In this document: positions 15,384 through 21,667 of the stretch, piece after piece | Layout: the number at the start of each line of letters is the position of its first letter | Position numbering within the stretch: position 1 is the stretch's first letter | IMG/VR virus record: IMGVR_UViG_3300035019_000002 | Location: 1 to 30,119 of that record | Strand: one strand, 5' to 3' | Length of the DNA: 30,119 nt | From: a virus | Program-made: the position numbers and the translations under genes | The notes under the pieces: generated by a model | Seen by the model: the letters and a program-made list of their open reading frames with translations, nothing else | The model's database searches: none | Told to the model about the DNA's origin: nothing

Positions 15384-16037
15384 ATGATGAAAACGCAAGA
15401 CTCTAACAACTATACCGAGAGCAATGGGGTACAATTTCAGGGTTTTGTGTCATTGTCAGTTCTGCCTGTTACACCTGCGCTCATATTTGAGCCAATTCGA
15501 TTTCAAGTTGGACTAAGGATTAAGAACAATACGCCTACTCCTGTATGTATTAATCTCTTTAACACATTGAGTTGTACTATTCTTAGCGAAAATAATTCAG
15601 TTACTCCGTGCCACCACGTTTGCACGCAGCTTTGTCAAGCTTCTGAAAGAGATTTTTCCGCCATCCTACCAGGTGAGACATTGCTTCATCTCTACCCTGC
15701 ACAACTCTCACTTTTTGTAGATGGGGGCACTGGGAGATGGATGACACGCTGGTGGAGACGTTTCTTGAAATTGGTCAATCCTCAACTTGCTTATCTATCG
15801 GTTCGTTGGGAGACTGAACGTACTCTAGGTTTATCTATTTTGCCAGGGGATGGGAAATTAGGTTGTGAGCTAGTCAAGCCTGGAGTTCATCAAATTTTGT
15901 TCACCTACCGCAATCAACGCTCATCTTCAGAATTTTATGACCGTGCCACTAAAACTACACGCGTCGTAGAGAATCTTTGGGTCGGTAGCGTGACCAATAT
16001 TCCTCCCGTCCCGATCGATATTTCTCGATCGTCATGA
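15384..16037 (+). CDS. Unknown beta-rich protein, second gene of the HEPN cargo
   Basis: I do not recognise the family. The start is set by AGGAG at 15375-15379, followed by two in-frame ATGs at 15384 (4 bases) and 15387 (7 bases). The second gives better spacing and a protein of about 217 residues starting MKTQDSNN. The longer GTG start at 15342 lacks such a site. The sequence alternates hydrophobic strands (GFVSLSVLPVTPALIFEPI; RFQVGLRIKNNTPTPVCINL; LAYLSVRWETERTLGLSILP; GVHQILFTYRNQR), suggesting an all-beta, immunoglobulin-like or lectin-like fold. Four cysteines lie within residues 40-80. There is no signal peptide or membrane helix and no nucleotidyltransferase motif. It lies 87 bases after the HEPN gene, probably in one transcript, and ends before a bidirectional terminator. 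It could act with the HEPN protein or be an independent passenger. Confidence 0.7.
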   Translation: MMKTQDSNNYTESNGVQFQGFVSLSVLPVTPALIFEPIRFQVGLRIKNNTPTPVCINLFNTLSCTILSENNSVTPCHHVCTQLCQASERDFSAILPGETLLHLYPAQLSLFVDGGTGRWMTRWWRRFLKLVNPQLAYLSVRWETERTLGLSILPGDGKLGCELVKPGVHQILFTYRNQRSSSEFYDRATKTTRVVENLWVGSVTNIPPVPIDISRSS

Positions 16038-16169
16038 TGATCTGAATGCTAAATGCTCTGAAGCATAGGGTTATTGGTTTCCAGAAGACGTCGCCGAATC
16101 AGATGAAACTAAAGCTGTAATTAGGTGAGGGACGAAGATTTCTTGGAATATACTTAGGACGAGTTGGCG

Positions 16170-16271
16170 ATGATACTTTACTTAGCTCAACTAGGCACTG
16201 TGTGGAAGCCAGCTGCGATTGAGGAAGTTATCCAAGCTGCTATGCCTGGTCAATTACCTTTTGAAATTTAG
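16170..16271 (+). CDS. Possible 33-residue small protein
   Basis: In the 293-base gap 16038-16330 a short plus-strand frame starts ATG ATA CTT TAC at 16170 and ends TAG at 16271. The product begins MILYLAQLGTVWKPAAIEEV and ends MPGQLPFEI. AGGA at 16156-16159 precedes the ATG by 10 bases. It could be a real small protein or the decayed 3-prime end of a larger gene. No family is recognised. Apart from the terminator that follows, nothing else is visible in the gap. Confidence 0.3.
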   Translation: MILYLAQLGTVWKPAAIEEVIQAAMPGQLPFEI

Positions 16272-16276
16272 TACAG

Positions 16277-16315
16277 AACATTCCTTTTCCTATAGTAGAA
16301 AAGGAATGTTTCTTG
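16277..16315. terminator. Bidirectional terminator between convergent cargo and M15 peptidase genes
   Basis: AACATTCCTTTTC (16277-16289) and GAAAAGGAATGTT (16298-16310) form a perfect 13-bp stem with an 8-base loop. The hairpin lies between the plus-strand HEPN cargo and the minus-strand M15 gene, whose stop is at 16331. It is placed to end transcripts from both sides. The U-rich tail is weak (TTTCTTGG on plus). Confidence 0.7.
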
Positions 16316-16330
16316 GCTTAACGCGAATTG

Positions 16331-16765
16331 CTAATACATCCAGCGAATTGCGCCGTCGCCGTATTTAAACCCACCTCTACGCAAGTCGCAGTGCGTGAAC
16401 CCGCGTCCACTGGCAACGCCATAGCCCAAACCACCACCCCAGTTTTCATCCAGGAAGGTTTCAAACTCAGCATCACGACCGTCCATCGTGTAGATATCGG
16501 CGGCTGAACCATAGATGTGTTGAGAGTTGACCACTCCCCCACAAGCTAAATTGATTTCATAGGGACGATACCAGGATGTGACCCCAATTGCGCTGCCCCA
16601 TGCGTCTCTAACTTTGTCTAGTTCTACTGCCAGGTTCAAGATGGCAGCTTCTTCATCTGAACCCACCGCAGGGAGTCTGCGATCGTCGTTTTGAGTTACC
16701 TCTGCCACGGTGAAATGTTTGCTAACTGAAGCAGAGGGATTATTCCAATCAATAGGTTGAGTCAT
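16331..16765 (-). CDS. M15-family zinc D-Ala-D-Ala carboxypeptidase-like murein hydrolase
   Basis: This 144-residue protein is almost entirely a peptidase M15 domain (M15_3-like). HFTVAEVT lies near residue 17, TSWYRPYEIN at 63-72, and the zinc signature SQHIYGSAADIY gives His83 and Asp90. The third ligand is His125 in FTHCDLR, with Asp127 nearby. Members cut peptide links in peptidoglycan. There is no signal peptide or membrane segment. It may be the endolysin (needing a holin that is not seen here) or a tail-associated lysin that opens a hole during entry. Its place between the tail chaperone and the tape measure favours the second. Leader element 4 precedes its ATG, and a minus-strand terminator separates it from the chaperone extension upstream. 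Confidence 0.9.
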   Translation of the reverse strand: MTQPIDWNNPSASVSKHFTVAEVTQNDDRRLPAVGSDEEAAILNLAVELDKVRDAWGSAIGVTSWYRPYEINLACGGVVNSQHIYGSAADIYTMDGRDAEFETFLDENWGGGLGYGVASGRGFTHCDLRRGGFKYGDGAIRWMY

Positions 16766-16801
16766 GGGATGCGATCAAGAACTGCGATCGCAACATTCCT
16801 A
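16766..16801 (-). promoter_or_regulatory. Leader element 4: TAGGAA plus stem-loop built on a HIP1-type palindrome
   Basis: On the minus strand TAGGAATGT is followed by TGCGATC (16792-16786), a 9-base loop and GATCGCA (16776-16770), then TCCC and the ATG at 16765. AGGA at 16800-16797 is 31 bases from the ATG linearly and 8 when folded. The 5-prime arm is also part of a GCGATCGC palindrome that could pair with itself. Confidence 0.6.
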
Positions 16802-16810
16802 CTTCAAAGC

Positions 16811-16846
16811 AAAAACCCCTACCCAATGGATAGAGGTTTTGCTGCA
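16811..16846 (-). terminator. Terminator after the tail-chaperone extension
   Basis: In the minus direction AAAACCTCTATCC pairs with GGTAGGGGTTTT across loop ATTG (16840 down to 16811), with one G-U pair and one bulge. TTTGCTTTG follows. It lies 14 bases after the stop of the frameshifted chaperone and just before leader element 4. Confidence 0.6.
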
Positions 16847-16853
16847 AGCCACT

Positions 16854-17498
16854 TCATTTGAGCAGAACAATTTTCGACTCTACAAGTGAGAATTCTGCAT
16901 CCAACATCCAGCAATCGCCAGCAGGCACATCAACCGCAAACCACGTCTCACTATCCGGGTCTTTCACGTCCACAACACCCGCTGCACCGTCAACGATCGC
17001 GAATGGAGCCGTCACCTGCTGCCCTGAAATTCGAGGCAGCAATATCACAACGCCATCGCCAACCCAGATTCGTGGGCGAATGACTCGCCCATTTGCTCGA
17101 CCGGATTCAAGCTTATCGATCGGGCAGAGAGGCACTGCCCACGCAGGCATGATGCCATCCCGCACACAACTAAAGAAGGCATCGCACGCCGCAGCAGGGA
17201 TCGAGATATGCTCAGCAGCAGACTGGAAGTAATAAAAATCAGACGGTGATGCTGGCTCGCTGTCCTTGCCCCTGTTGGCATTGACAAACAAACTAGAGAG
17301 GGTAGCAATACCTAACTCATGCAGATGCAGTTCTTCATGATGCAGCTTGGCTCCCCACTCTAGCGCCTGAAAAATTAGGCTGATGGGCTGGAAGGCGAAG
17401 TTTCTGTGATTGAATCGCTCGTCGTGTCCCCAGTAGTGCTGGATTCGCCAGAAGATGCCGTCCCAGTCGGGTTCGGCGTCTCCTTCAAGGATTTTCCC
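16854..17498 (-). CDS. Tail assembly chaperone extension ('T' part), made by -1 frameshift
   Basis: This frame has no ATG or ribosome binding site; its only late start would be TTG 17291. Read in the -1 frame relative to the chaperone gene upstream, it is open from the slippery site at 17498 to the stop at 16854, through and beyond the chaperone stop at 17375. The overlap region encodes a protein-like sequence (DWDGIFWRIQHYWG; NFAFQPISLIFQALEWGAKL; HHEELHLHELGIATLSSLF). It continues into VNANRGKDSEPASPSDFYYF and a beta-rich end. This is the layout of G/G-T tail chaperones, where a minor fused product binds the tape measure during tail assembly. The fusion would have 222 residues from the upstream frame plus about 212 from this one. 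Confidence 0.8.
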   Translation of the reverse strand, partial: GKILEGDAEPDWDGIFWRIQHYWGHDERFNHRNFAFQPISLIFQALEWGAKLHHEELHLHELGIATLSSLFVNANRGKDSEPASPSDFYYFQSAAEHISIPAAACDAFFSCVRDGIMPAWAVPLCPIDKLESGRANGRVIRPRIWVGDGVVILLPRISGQQVTAPFAIVDGAAGVVDVKDPDSETWFAVDVPAGDCWMLDAEFSLVESKIVLLK

Positions 17499-18157
17499 AG
17501 CTCTTCATCTGTAGATGGTTCCTTGGTCGGTTCTGCGGTATTCCAGCCGTTTTTCTCTTTGTAAGCAAATGCTGCCACTTCACGGACCAGTTCATAGTCC
17601 AGAAGCTCTGGGTTCATCGTGTCTTCGAGTGTCCAGTTAGAGTCTAGACGGAAGATAATGATCGCCGCTGCATACACATAATTCTGGAAGGGCAGCGACT
17701 CTAGATAATTATTCGTGAGAGCTGTGATTTCTGCGTAATAGTCGCCATACCAAGCGGGTGTAACTAATTCGATGCCCTCGCCTGCAACTGAAACAAAATC
17801 ACCATCGCTACCAAAGGAAACCGTGATGAGTTCGTTTCCTTCAACGGTTTCAATTTTGGTGATTTTGCCCTCTTTGCCGTCTACTGTCACGAGGTCATTT
17901 TGAATGAAGCCGCCGAATAGGTAAGCATTGATGCGATCGTTAACATAGGCAAAATGAGCGCCCGTCTCGCGGGAAATTCGCTTGGCCAGTGCCGCCAGTG
18001 CAAACTGATAGTTGTATAAATCTTGTTTTTTAATGAAGCCAAACTCAGCACGGGTAAGATTTTCGTACTTTTTAATCGGTAGAATTCCAATCTCTTCATT
18101 ACCAACATCAACAACCTCGTACTGGCGTGAGGGTGCAACTTTAAAAGGAAGTGCCAT
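17375..18157 (-). CDS. Tail assembly chaperone ('G' part)
   Basis: This 260-residue protein begins MALPFKVAPSRQYEVVDVGNE, with a compact N-terminal part of about 195 residues (KKYENLTRAEFGFIKKQDLY; SLPFQNYVYAAAIIIFRLDS; LLDYELVREVAAFAYKEKNG). A low-complexity, Ser/Thr/Pro-rich tail of about 60 residues follows. The tail begins near the slippery site, so most of it exists only in the unshifted product. The gene lies between the tail tube-like protein and the tape-measure region, the usual site of tail chaperones. A conventional AGGA lies 9 bases before the ATG, in a degenerate version of the leader element. The family is assigned from order, length and the frameshift, not from a remembered sequence match. 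Confidence 0.75.
   Translation of the reverse strand: MALPFKVAPSRQYEVVDVGNEEIGILPIKKYENLTRAEFGFIKKQDLYNYQFALAALAKRISRETGAHFAYVNDRINAYLFGGFIQNDLVTVDGKEGKITKIETVEGNELITVSFGSDGDFVSVAGEGIELVTPAWYGDYYAEITALTNNYLESLPFQNYVYAAAIIIFRLDSNWTLEDTMNPELLDYELVREVAAFAYKEKNGWNTAEPTKEPSTDEELGKSLKETPNPTGTASSGESSTTGDTTSDSITETSPSSPSA
17492..17498 (-). promoter_or_regulatory. -1 ribosomal frameshift slippery site, G GGA AAA
   Basis: On the minus strand the chaperone frame reads CTG GGA AAA TCC, so the heptamer G GGA AAA sits in the X XXY YYZ register. Slipping back one base places the ribosome on GGG AAA ATC, which enters the long open -1 frame. It is one base different from the lambda G-T site (G GGA AAG). Confidence 0.85.
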
Positions 18158-18200
18158 TATCTGATTTCCTGCTCAACATCGCCCTAAGCATTCCCGCTAA
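18158..18200 (-). promoter_or_regulatory. Leader element 5 (degenerate) with conventional SD
   Basis: The minus strand has GCGGGAATGCTTAG where other leaders have TAGGAATTCTGAG. A weak stem GCTTA/TGAGC follows. Unlike most of the group, a normal AGGA stands 9 bases before the ATG at 18157, so the folded form is not needed here. Confidence 0.4.
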
Positions 18201-18224
18201 TCATCGTAGGAATCCCTAATATGA

Positions 18225-18270
18225 CCGAGCAGCCTACTCGCTCAACTCCTCTAGGCTGCTCGGCTTTTTT
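18225..18270 (+). terminator. Strong hairpin with plus-strand U-tract between tail genes
   Basis: CCGAGCAGCCTA (18225-18236) and TAGGCTGCTCGG (18252-18263) form a perfect 12-bp stem, followed on the plus strand by CTTTTTT. In the minus direction, in which the flanking genes run, the stem is followed by TCATATTAG, not a U-tract. It should stop plus-strand (antisense) transcription best. Confidence 0.65.
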
Positions 18271-18271
18271 A

Positions 18272-18979
18272 TTAGGCGTAGCGCAGAATCGTTGGCGATC
18301 CATTTCCGCGAAATGTGGTCTGGAAACTGAGGATGCCATCTGACTTAAGATCTTTGCTAAAGTCAGTCACAATGCACGCACCCTTCAAGCCATCGCCCGT
18401 GGTGTAACCAACTGGCGCGGGATCGTACTGCCAAATCCAAATTTCGCGCTGCGAGGTTCCATGACTGGAGGCATAATAGACGCGACGATAGGCATCGTCA
18501 TCAGCCAACAAATTCGCTGTCCAAGGAATTTCCCAGGAAGCCCCCGTGATCACACTGTCATCATATCCAAGCTCATCCTCAAACACCAAAGATTCTTGAG
18601 TCTTGTTGCTGAGTTTGGGGCTGGTCGACGTACCACCTAAGAGGCGTAACTTCGGAACATAGGTGGCTGTGCAAACCCCTGCAACCGTTGCCGCAGCAGG
18701 CTCGATTTGCAACACGGTAGCATCAGCTTTAGCATCTGCCGTGAGATAAACCTTGACCTTCGTGCCACCTGCATTGGCAAACTCTAGGGGAGTGCCGCCA
18801 GCAATACCCACACCACCCACAGCAGCGCCGAGGTTGATTGTGGTTGCGTTTGCGGTAATGCCAGCATTGCTGGTAGCGATACCGTTAATGGTAACGGGTT
18901 CGGTGCGATCGCCTAGTGGAAGCAGTGCAACATATACAAAAACTTTGTTGCCTGCTCCAACCTGGAACTTCTTAGGCAT
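18272..18979 (-). CDS. Major tail tube-like protein
   Basis: This 235-residue protein begins MPKKFQVGAGNKVFVYVALL. It is beta-rich with an Ala/Gly/Thr-rich middle (GIATSNAGITANATTINLGA; AGGTKVKVYLTADAKADATV). The last part (SWEIPWTANLLADDDAYRRV; REIWIWQYDPAP; CIVTDFSKDLKSDGILSFQT, ending FRGNGSPTILRYA) follows the usual end of a siphovirus tube protein, where a strand reading 'SFQTTFRGNG' is typical. Its position before the chaperone pair supports this. It has a normal GGAG 9 bases before the ATG, as suits a highly made protein, in addition to a copy of the TAGGAA leader motif. A strong hairpin follows its stop codon. Confidence 0.75.
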   Translation of the reverse strand: MPKKFQVGAGNKVFVYVALLPLGDRTEPVTINGIATSNAGITANATTINLGAAVGGVGIAGGTPLEFANAGGTKVKVYLTADAKADATVLQIEPAAATVAGVCTATYVPKLRLLGGTSTSPKLSNKTQESLVFEDELGYDDSVITGASWEIPWTANLLADDDAYRRVYYASSHGTSQREIWIWQYDPAPVGYTTGDGLKGACIVTDFSKDLKSDGILSFQTTFRGNGSPTILRYA

Positions 18980-19021
18980 AAATACTTACTCCAAATCTGG
19001 ATGTCAGACTCAGAATTCCTA
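18980..19021 (-). promoter_or_regulatory. Leader element 6: TAGGAATTCTGAG plus conventional SD
   Basis: TAGGAATTCTGAG (19021 downwards) matches the other leaders well, but the short stem TCTG/CAGA that follows does not reach the start codon. TTTGGAGTAAGTATTT places a normal GGAG 9 bases before the ATG at 18979. Retention of the motif where it is not needed as an SD hints at another role, such as promoter core. Confidence 0.5.
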
Positions 19022-19064
19022 CCAACGGGAAATCTAATAATGTCCCTTATCGCAAAGCAACGTT

Positions 19065-19469
19065 ATGGCGAACACTCTAAACATTCAGTTTTACAATCAG
19101 CTTCTAGCTTCCATGCTCAAGAGCGTGCAATCTCTTCGCGGGATTGTCGATCGCAAGGAAGCTGAGAAGGCAGAACTCAAGGTGCAACTCATCGAAGCAC
19201 ATGATTTGTTGACAACCAAAGACGCCACGATCGCGAATCTGAATGGGCAGATTGCTCAAATGCAAACGGGTCTAGAGTCAGAAGAGCAGGCTGCTCTTGT
19301 AGAACTAACTCAAGGTGTTGAGGCACTGAATGAGGAAATTTCTGCGATCGTTGCTCCAACTTCGACGGCTCCTGAAACACCTGCTGAAGAAGTACCTGTT
19401 GAAGCTGAGCCAGAAGCACCTGTTGAAGCAGTCGAAGAAGCCGAAGAAGTTGAAGGTTTCAGCGTCTAA
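19065..19469 (+). CDS. Acidic coiled-coil protein encoded against the operon
   Basis: This 134-residue plus-strand gene lies between two minus-strand tail genes. Residues about 20-100 form a coiled coil (SLRGIVDRKEAEKAELKVQL; DATIANLNGQIAQMQTGLES; EALNEEISAIV). The last 30 residues are Pro/Ala/Glu/Val-rich and highly acidic (TPAEEVPVEAEPEAPVEAVE). Its TAA (19467-19469) overlaps the TAG of the convergent minus-strand gene (19466-19468). It is divergent from the tail tube gene, with 85 bases between starts. No SD precedes the ATG. No minus-strand gene fills this interval, and composition and coiled-coil pattern look coding. The function is unknown: it could be a scaffold-like or DNA-mimic acidic protein, or a regulator made by antisense transcription. 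Confidence 0.7.
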   Translation: MANTLNIQFYNQLLASMLKSVQSLRGIVDRKEAEKAELKVQLIEAHDLLTTKDATIANLNGQIAQMQTGLESEEQAALVELTQGVEALNEEISAIVAPTSTAPETPAEEVPVEAEPEAPVEAVEEAEEVEGFSV

Positions 19470-19867
19470 AGCCAATCGTCGAATTCATCAACGTCTGGGA
19501 TTTTGACTGACACTTGTTCCCTGACACCGCTGCCTTTCTCGACCTTCACGGTCACGGCGCGTGTGTTAGGGAATTTTCTTCTGAGCTTATCCTTTGCTGC
19601 TTCCAGAGTGTAATTGCCACCCCACTGAACCAGAAACACTTGCCACATCTTTGCAGCTCTCACAGCATCAAAGGTCGCTTTACCTTCATCAGAAATGGGA
19701 TTACGACGAATAACAACTTCTAATCCTGTAACGGTGCGATCGCTGAGCACATCACCGCTATCCAGCACAATCACCGCTGGTGTGGTAACGCCACCTGTCA
19801 GGGCATAAGTGCCCACATCATCAACTAATAATTCTTGAATTTGGGTGCGGAGTTCTACAACATTCAC
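19466..19867 (-). CDS. Probable tail terminator protein
   Basis: This 133-residue protein begins MNVVELRTQIQELL. It has an alpha/beta pattern: a strand and loop (AVIVLDSGDVLSDRTVTGLE), VVIRRNPISDEGKATFDA, then KMWQVFLVQWGGNYTLEAAKDKLRRKF and a charged end. The 'W-x-V-x-L-V-Q-W' strand after a helix resembles small neck/tail-terminator proteins. The gene is the last of a tightly overlapping neck cluster (4-base overlap with the gene before it) and precedes the tail tube gene, where terminator proteins usually lie. No motif proves the function. Confidence 0.55.
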   Translation of the reverse strand: MNVVELRTQIQELLVDDVGTYALTGGVTTPAVIVLDSGDVLSDRTVTGLEVVIRRNPISDEGKATFDAVRAAKMWQVFLVQWGGNYTLEAAKDKLRRKFPNTRAVTVKVEKGSGVREQVSVKIPDVDEFDDWL

Positions 19868-20058
19868 AAGCGTGTTTCTATGGCTGCTATTTCATCCATT
19901 TTTCCCTGCAACTCTTGAAGCAGTTGCTTTCGGTAAATTGTTAGCAATCGATTGAGGCTTCCTCGGAAGCGATCGCGCTCTTCAGGGCTAAGAAATTCAA
20001 AGCTCACAACCTCACCAGACGGAGCACAGAGTTCATAGCGATACTTCTGATTACTCAC
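19864..20058 (-). CDS. Small neck-cluster protein, unknown function
   Basis: This 64-residue protein begins MSNQKYRYELCAPSGEVVSF. It has an N-terminal strand pair (YRYELCAPSG, VVSFEFLS), then one long helix rich in Arg, Leu and Glu (RDRFRGSLNRLLTIYRKQLL; QELQGKMDEIAAIE). It overlaps both neighbours by 4 bases, so it is translated by coupling and is probably real. No family is recognised. It may assist assembly of the head-tail joint. Confidence 0.6.
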   Translation of the reverse strand: MSNQKYRYELCAPSGEVVSFEFLSPEERDRFRGSLNRLLTIYRKQLLQELQGKMDEIAAIETRL

Positions 20059-20462
20059 GACAATCCTCGCTTCAACGCCTCGCCCATAATGCCTTCAAAA
20101 TCGGTATTTCGTGCAGCCTCTTCAGTCCACGGACGCCCAGAAACGATTGAGCCGTTGCTGGTAACATGCCCGTCGTGAACAGCAGCTGCATGATCAACGT
20201 TGTAAGTAACTGTTGCAATATTTGGATCGCTAAAGTCAACAGCCTGCGAATCGCGCAGATCACCCAAATCAACAATGTCACGAGGGCTGGATGCGATCGA
20301 GCCGTTGCGTCGATGGGTAATACCGTCCCACTCCCAAATGGGCGATTCGATCGCCTTCTTACATTCATCCCCGTATGCTTCCACGGTTTCTTCAAACGCT
20401 TTAGCGATCGCGCCATCCAATTTTTTAAGGGCTGCTGCATTGAGTTTAAGTTTAAAGCTCAC
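20055..20462 (-). CDS. HK97 gp10-like neck / tail-completion protein
   Basis: This 135-residue protein has the pattern of the HK97 gp10-like family: an N-terminal helix (LKKLDGAIAKAFEETVEAYG), TGT-like positions replaced by SIASSPRDIVDLGDLRDSQ, then ATVTYNVDHAAAVHDGHVTS and SGRPWTEEAA near the C-terminus. In this family the 'A..VH.G...' and 'RPW...A' segments are typical. Members sit at the head-tail joint. It overlaps both neighbours by 4 bases. Confidence 0.75.
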   Translation of the reverse strand: MSFKLKLNAAALKKLDGAIAKAFEETVEAYGDECKKAIESPIWEWDGITHRRNGSIASSPRDIVDLGDLRDSQAVDFSDPNIATVTYNVDHAAAVHDGHVTSNGSIVSGRPWTEEAARNTDFEGIMGEALKRGLS

Positions 20463-21208
20463 AGGAAAATCGGCTCCTCATCAATGTCGAGATAAATTTG
20501 CTGTGGGCTAATCACTCGCCCTGCTGAAGCTAGAAAGCCAGTTGTGATTGAATCTGCATCTTGGGTGATTAGTCCGTTTGAGCCTACAAATAACGGCTCT
20601 CCCGGCGTCCAATTCCAGCCAGAACTATTAATCACACCTTCTGACAACAGCACCACGGCTTGACCGGGATTCGTGGGAGCCTTGGTCATGCCGACGATCG
20701 CATAGGCATGGCTCAGAATGGATTGATCCGCATAAACCAACAATCCATCCACAACAGCAACAAGGCGATTAGACTCAAGTGCGATCGCAGATATTAAGCC
20801 ACTATCTACTACAGGCACTGGCGTTGTCTCCTTAAGCGCAGTGAACGTGCCATAGATTTTGTCTCCCAACACATCGCGAATGCCCCACACATCTTGGGTG
20901 GGAATTCGCATTAAGAACTTTCCAACCTGGCCACCGACGATCGCATCTGCCTCGGCCAGAACTGGAATGGAAGCAGGCACATAAATCGGGTTTGTCATGC
21001 GCCCGCTCATCGCTTCAGATGGCGTTTGCACTCCCGGCGAGGCATCGATGCTCCGATTGCTCTGCACCCCATCTGGTTTGAGGTAGCATTCAATATCCAA
21101 ATCCCCCAGAACAGAAATGACATTGCCCGTTGCTGGGTCTGTCACGGTCTGTCCTGTGGGGAGATGGAATGTCAGCTTCGCGTTAGTGGGAAACGGCGAG
21201 AGGCTCAT
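20459..21208 (-). CDS. Head closure/connector-like protein with extra C-terminal domain
   Basis: This 249-residue protein begins MSLSPFPTNAKLTFHLPTGQ. The first 125 residues (GDLDIECYLKPDG; PIYVPASIPVLAEADAIVGG; VGKFLMRIPTQDVWGIRDVL) have the small beta-barrel pattern of head-closure (stopper) proteins. Residues about 135-249 (YADQSILSHAYAIVGMTKAP; GWNWTPGEPLFVGSNGLITQ; GFLASAGRVISPQQIYLDID) form a second beta domain, resembling the small decoration domains in fibre or capsid-associated proteins. The combined length exceeds that of a normal stopper of about 110 residues. It overlaps the gene before it by 4 bases. The assignment rests on position and pattern. Confidence 0.55.
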   Translation of the reverse strand: MSLSPFPTNAKLTFHLPTGQTVTDPATGNVISVLGDLDIECYLKPDGVQSNRSIDASPGVQTPSEAMSGRMTNPIYVPASIPVLAEADAIVGGQVGKFLMRIPTQDVWGIRDVLGDKIYGTFTALKETTPVPVVDSGLISAIALESNRLVAVVDGLLVYADQSILSHAYAIVGMTKAPTNPGQAVVLLSEGVINSSGWNWTPGEPLFVGSNGLITQDADSITTGFLASAGRVISPQQIYLDIDEEPIFL

Positions 21209-21579
21209 GCGTTACCTTTTTTCAGCTCAGTAATGCGACGATTCAGCAGATTCACGATCGCTTTGCGCTGTTCTTTGGCAAGATAGCCTTCGAGCATCGG
21301 AATATCGAAGGTGGCTTCGATTACTTTCTGAGCATCTTCCTCAGAAAGTTTGTCTAAGCCGGATTCGACAGTGGTTTTCTTAGGGACAGTAGGCTTCTCT
21401 TCAATCACCTCGATCGCGCCCCATTCACTATGCTGAGCATAGTCAGGATGAGCTAACAGCTTCTTGACCTCATCCTCAGACCGATGATTCGTGCCTGGGT
21501 TGAGACGCAAGCGATCGTAGTACTGCTCCCCACGAAGAGGCGGATTCAGTTTCTCAGGACGGAATAGAACTAGCTTCAC
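21205..21579 (-). CDS. Small head/connector protein, unknown function
   Basis: This 124-residue protein uses a GTG start (frame MKLVLFRPEKL) with GGAG 8 bases upstream. The overlapping ATG at 21581 is in another frame and ends at once (ATGTGA). Residues 1-60 contain an N-terminal strand and GTNHRSEDEVKKLLAHPDYA. The C-terminal half is helical and charged (KLSEEDAQKVIEATFDIPML, then EGYLAKEQRKAIVNLLNRRI). Its position after the major capsid gene is that of a head-tail adaptor or head-completion protein, but no family is recognised. The 88-base gap to the capsid gene holds nothing else I can see. Confidence 0.6.
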   Translation of the reverse strand: MKLVLFRPEKLNPPLRGEQYYDRLRLNPGTNHRSEDEVKKLLAHPDYAQHSEWGAIEVIEEKPTVPKKTTVESGLDKLSEEDAQKVIEATFDIPMLEGYLAKEQRKAIVNLLNRRITELKKGNA

Positions 21580-21667
21580 ATTGAACTCTCCAAATTAATG
21601 GTTTACAACTGCGGAGATTTCAGGTCTCGACAACAGTAATGGCGTCTACAAAATCAACAACAAGTAA

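Noticed and set aside
14472-16037. HEPN-MNT toxin-antitoxin pair
   Set aside because: The second protein lacks the GS...DxD nucleotidyltransferase motif and looks all-beta.
17045-17308. Minus-strand frame of 87 residues overlapping the chaperone extension
   Set aside because: The -1 frame continuous with the chaperone is longer, protein-like and explained by the slippery site. This frame is a shadow.
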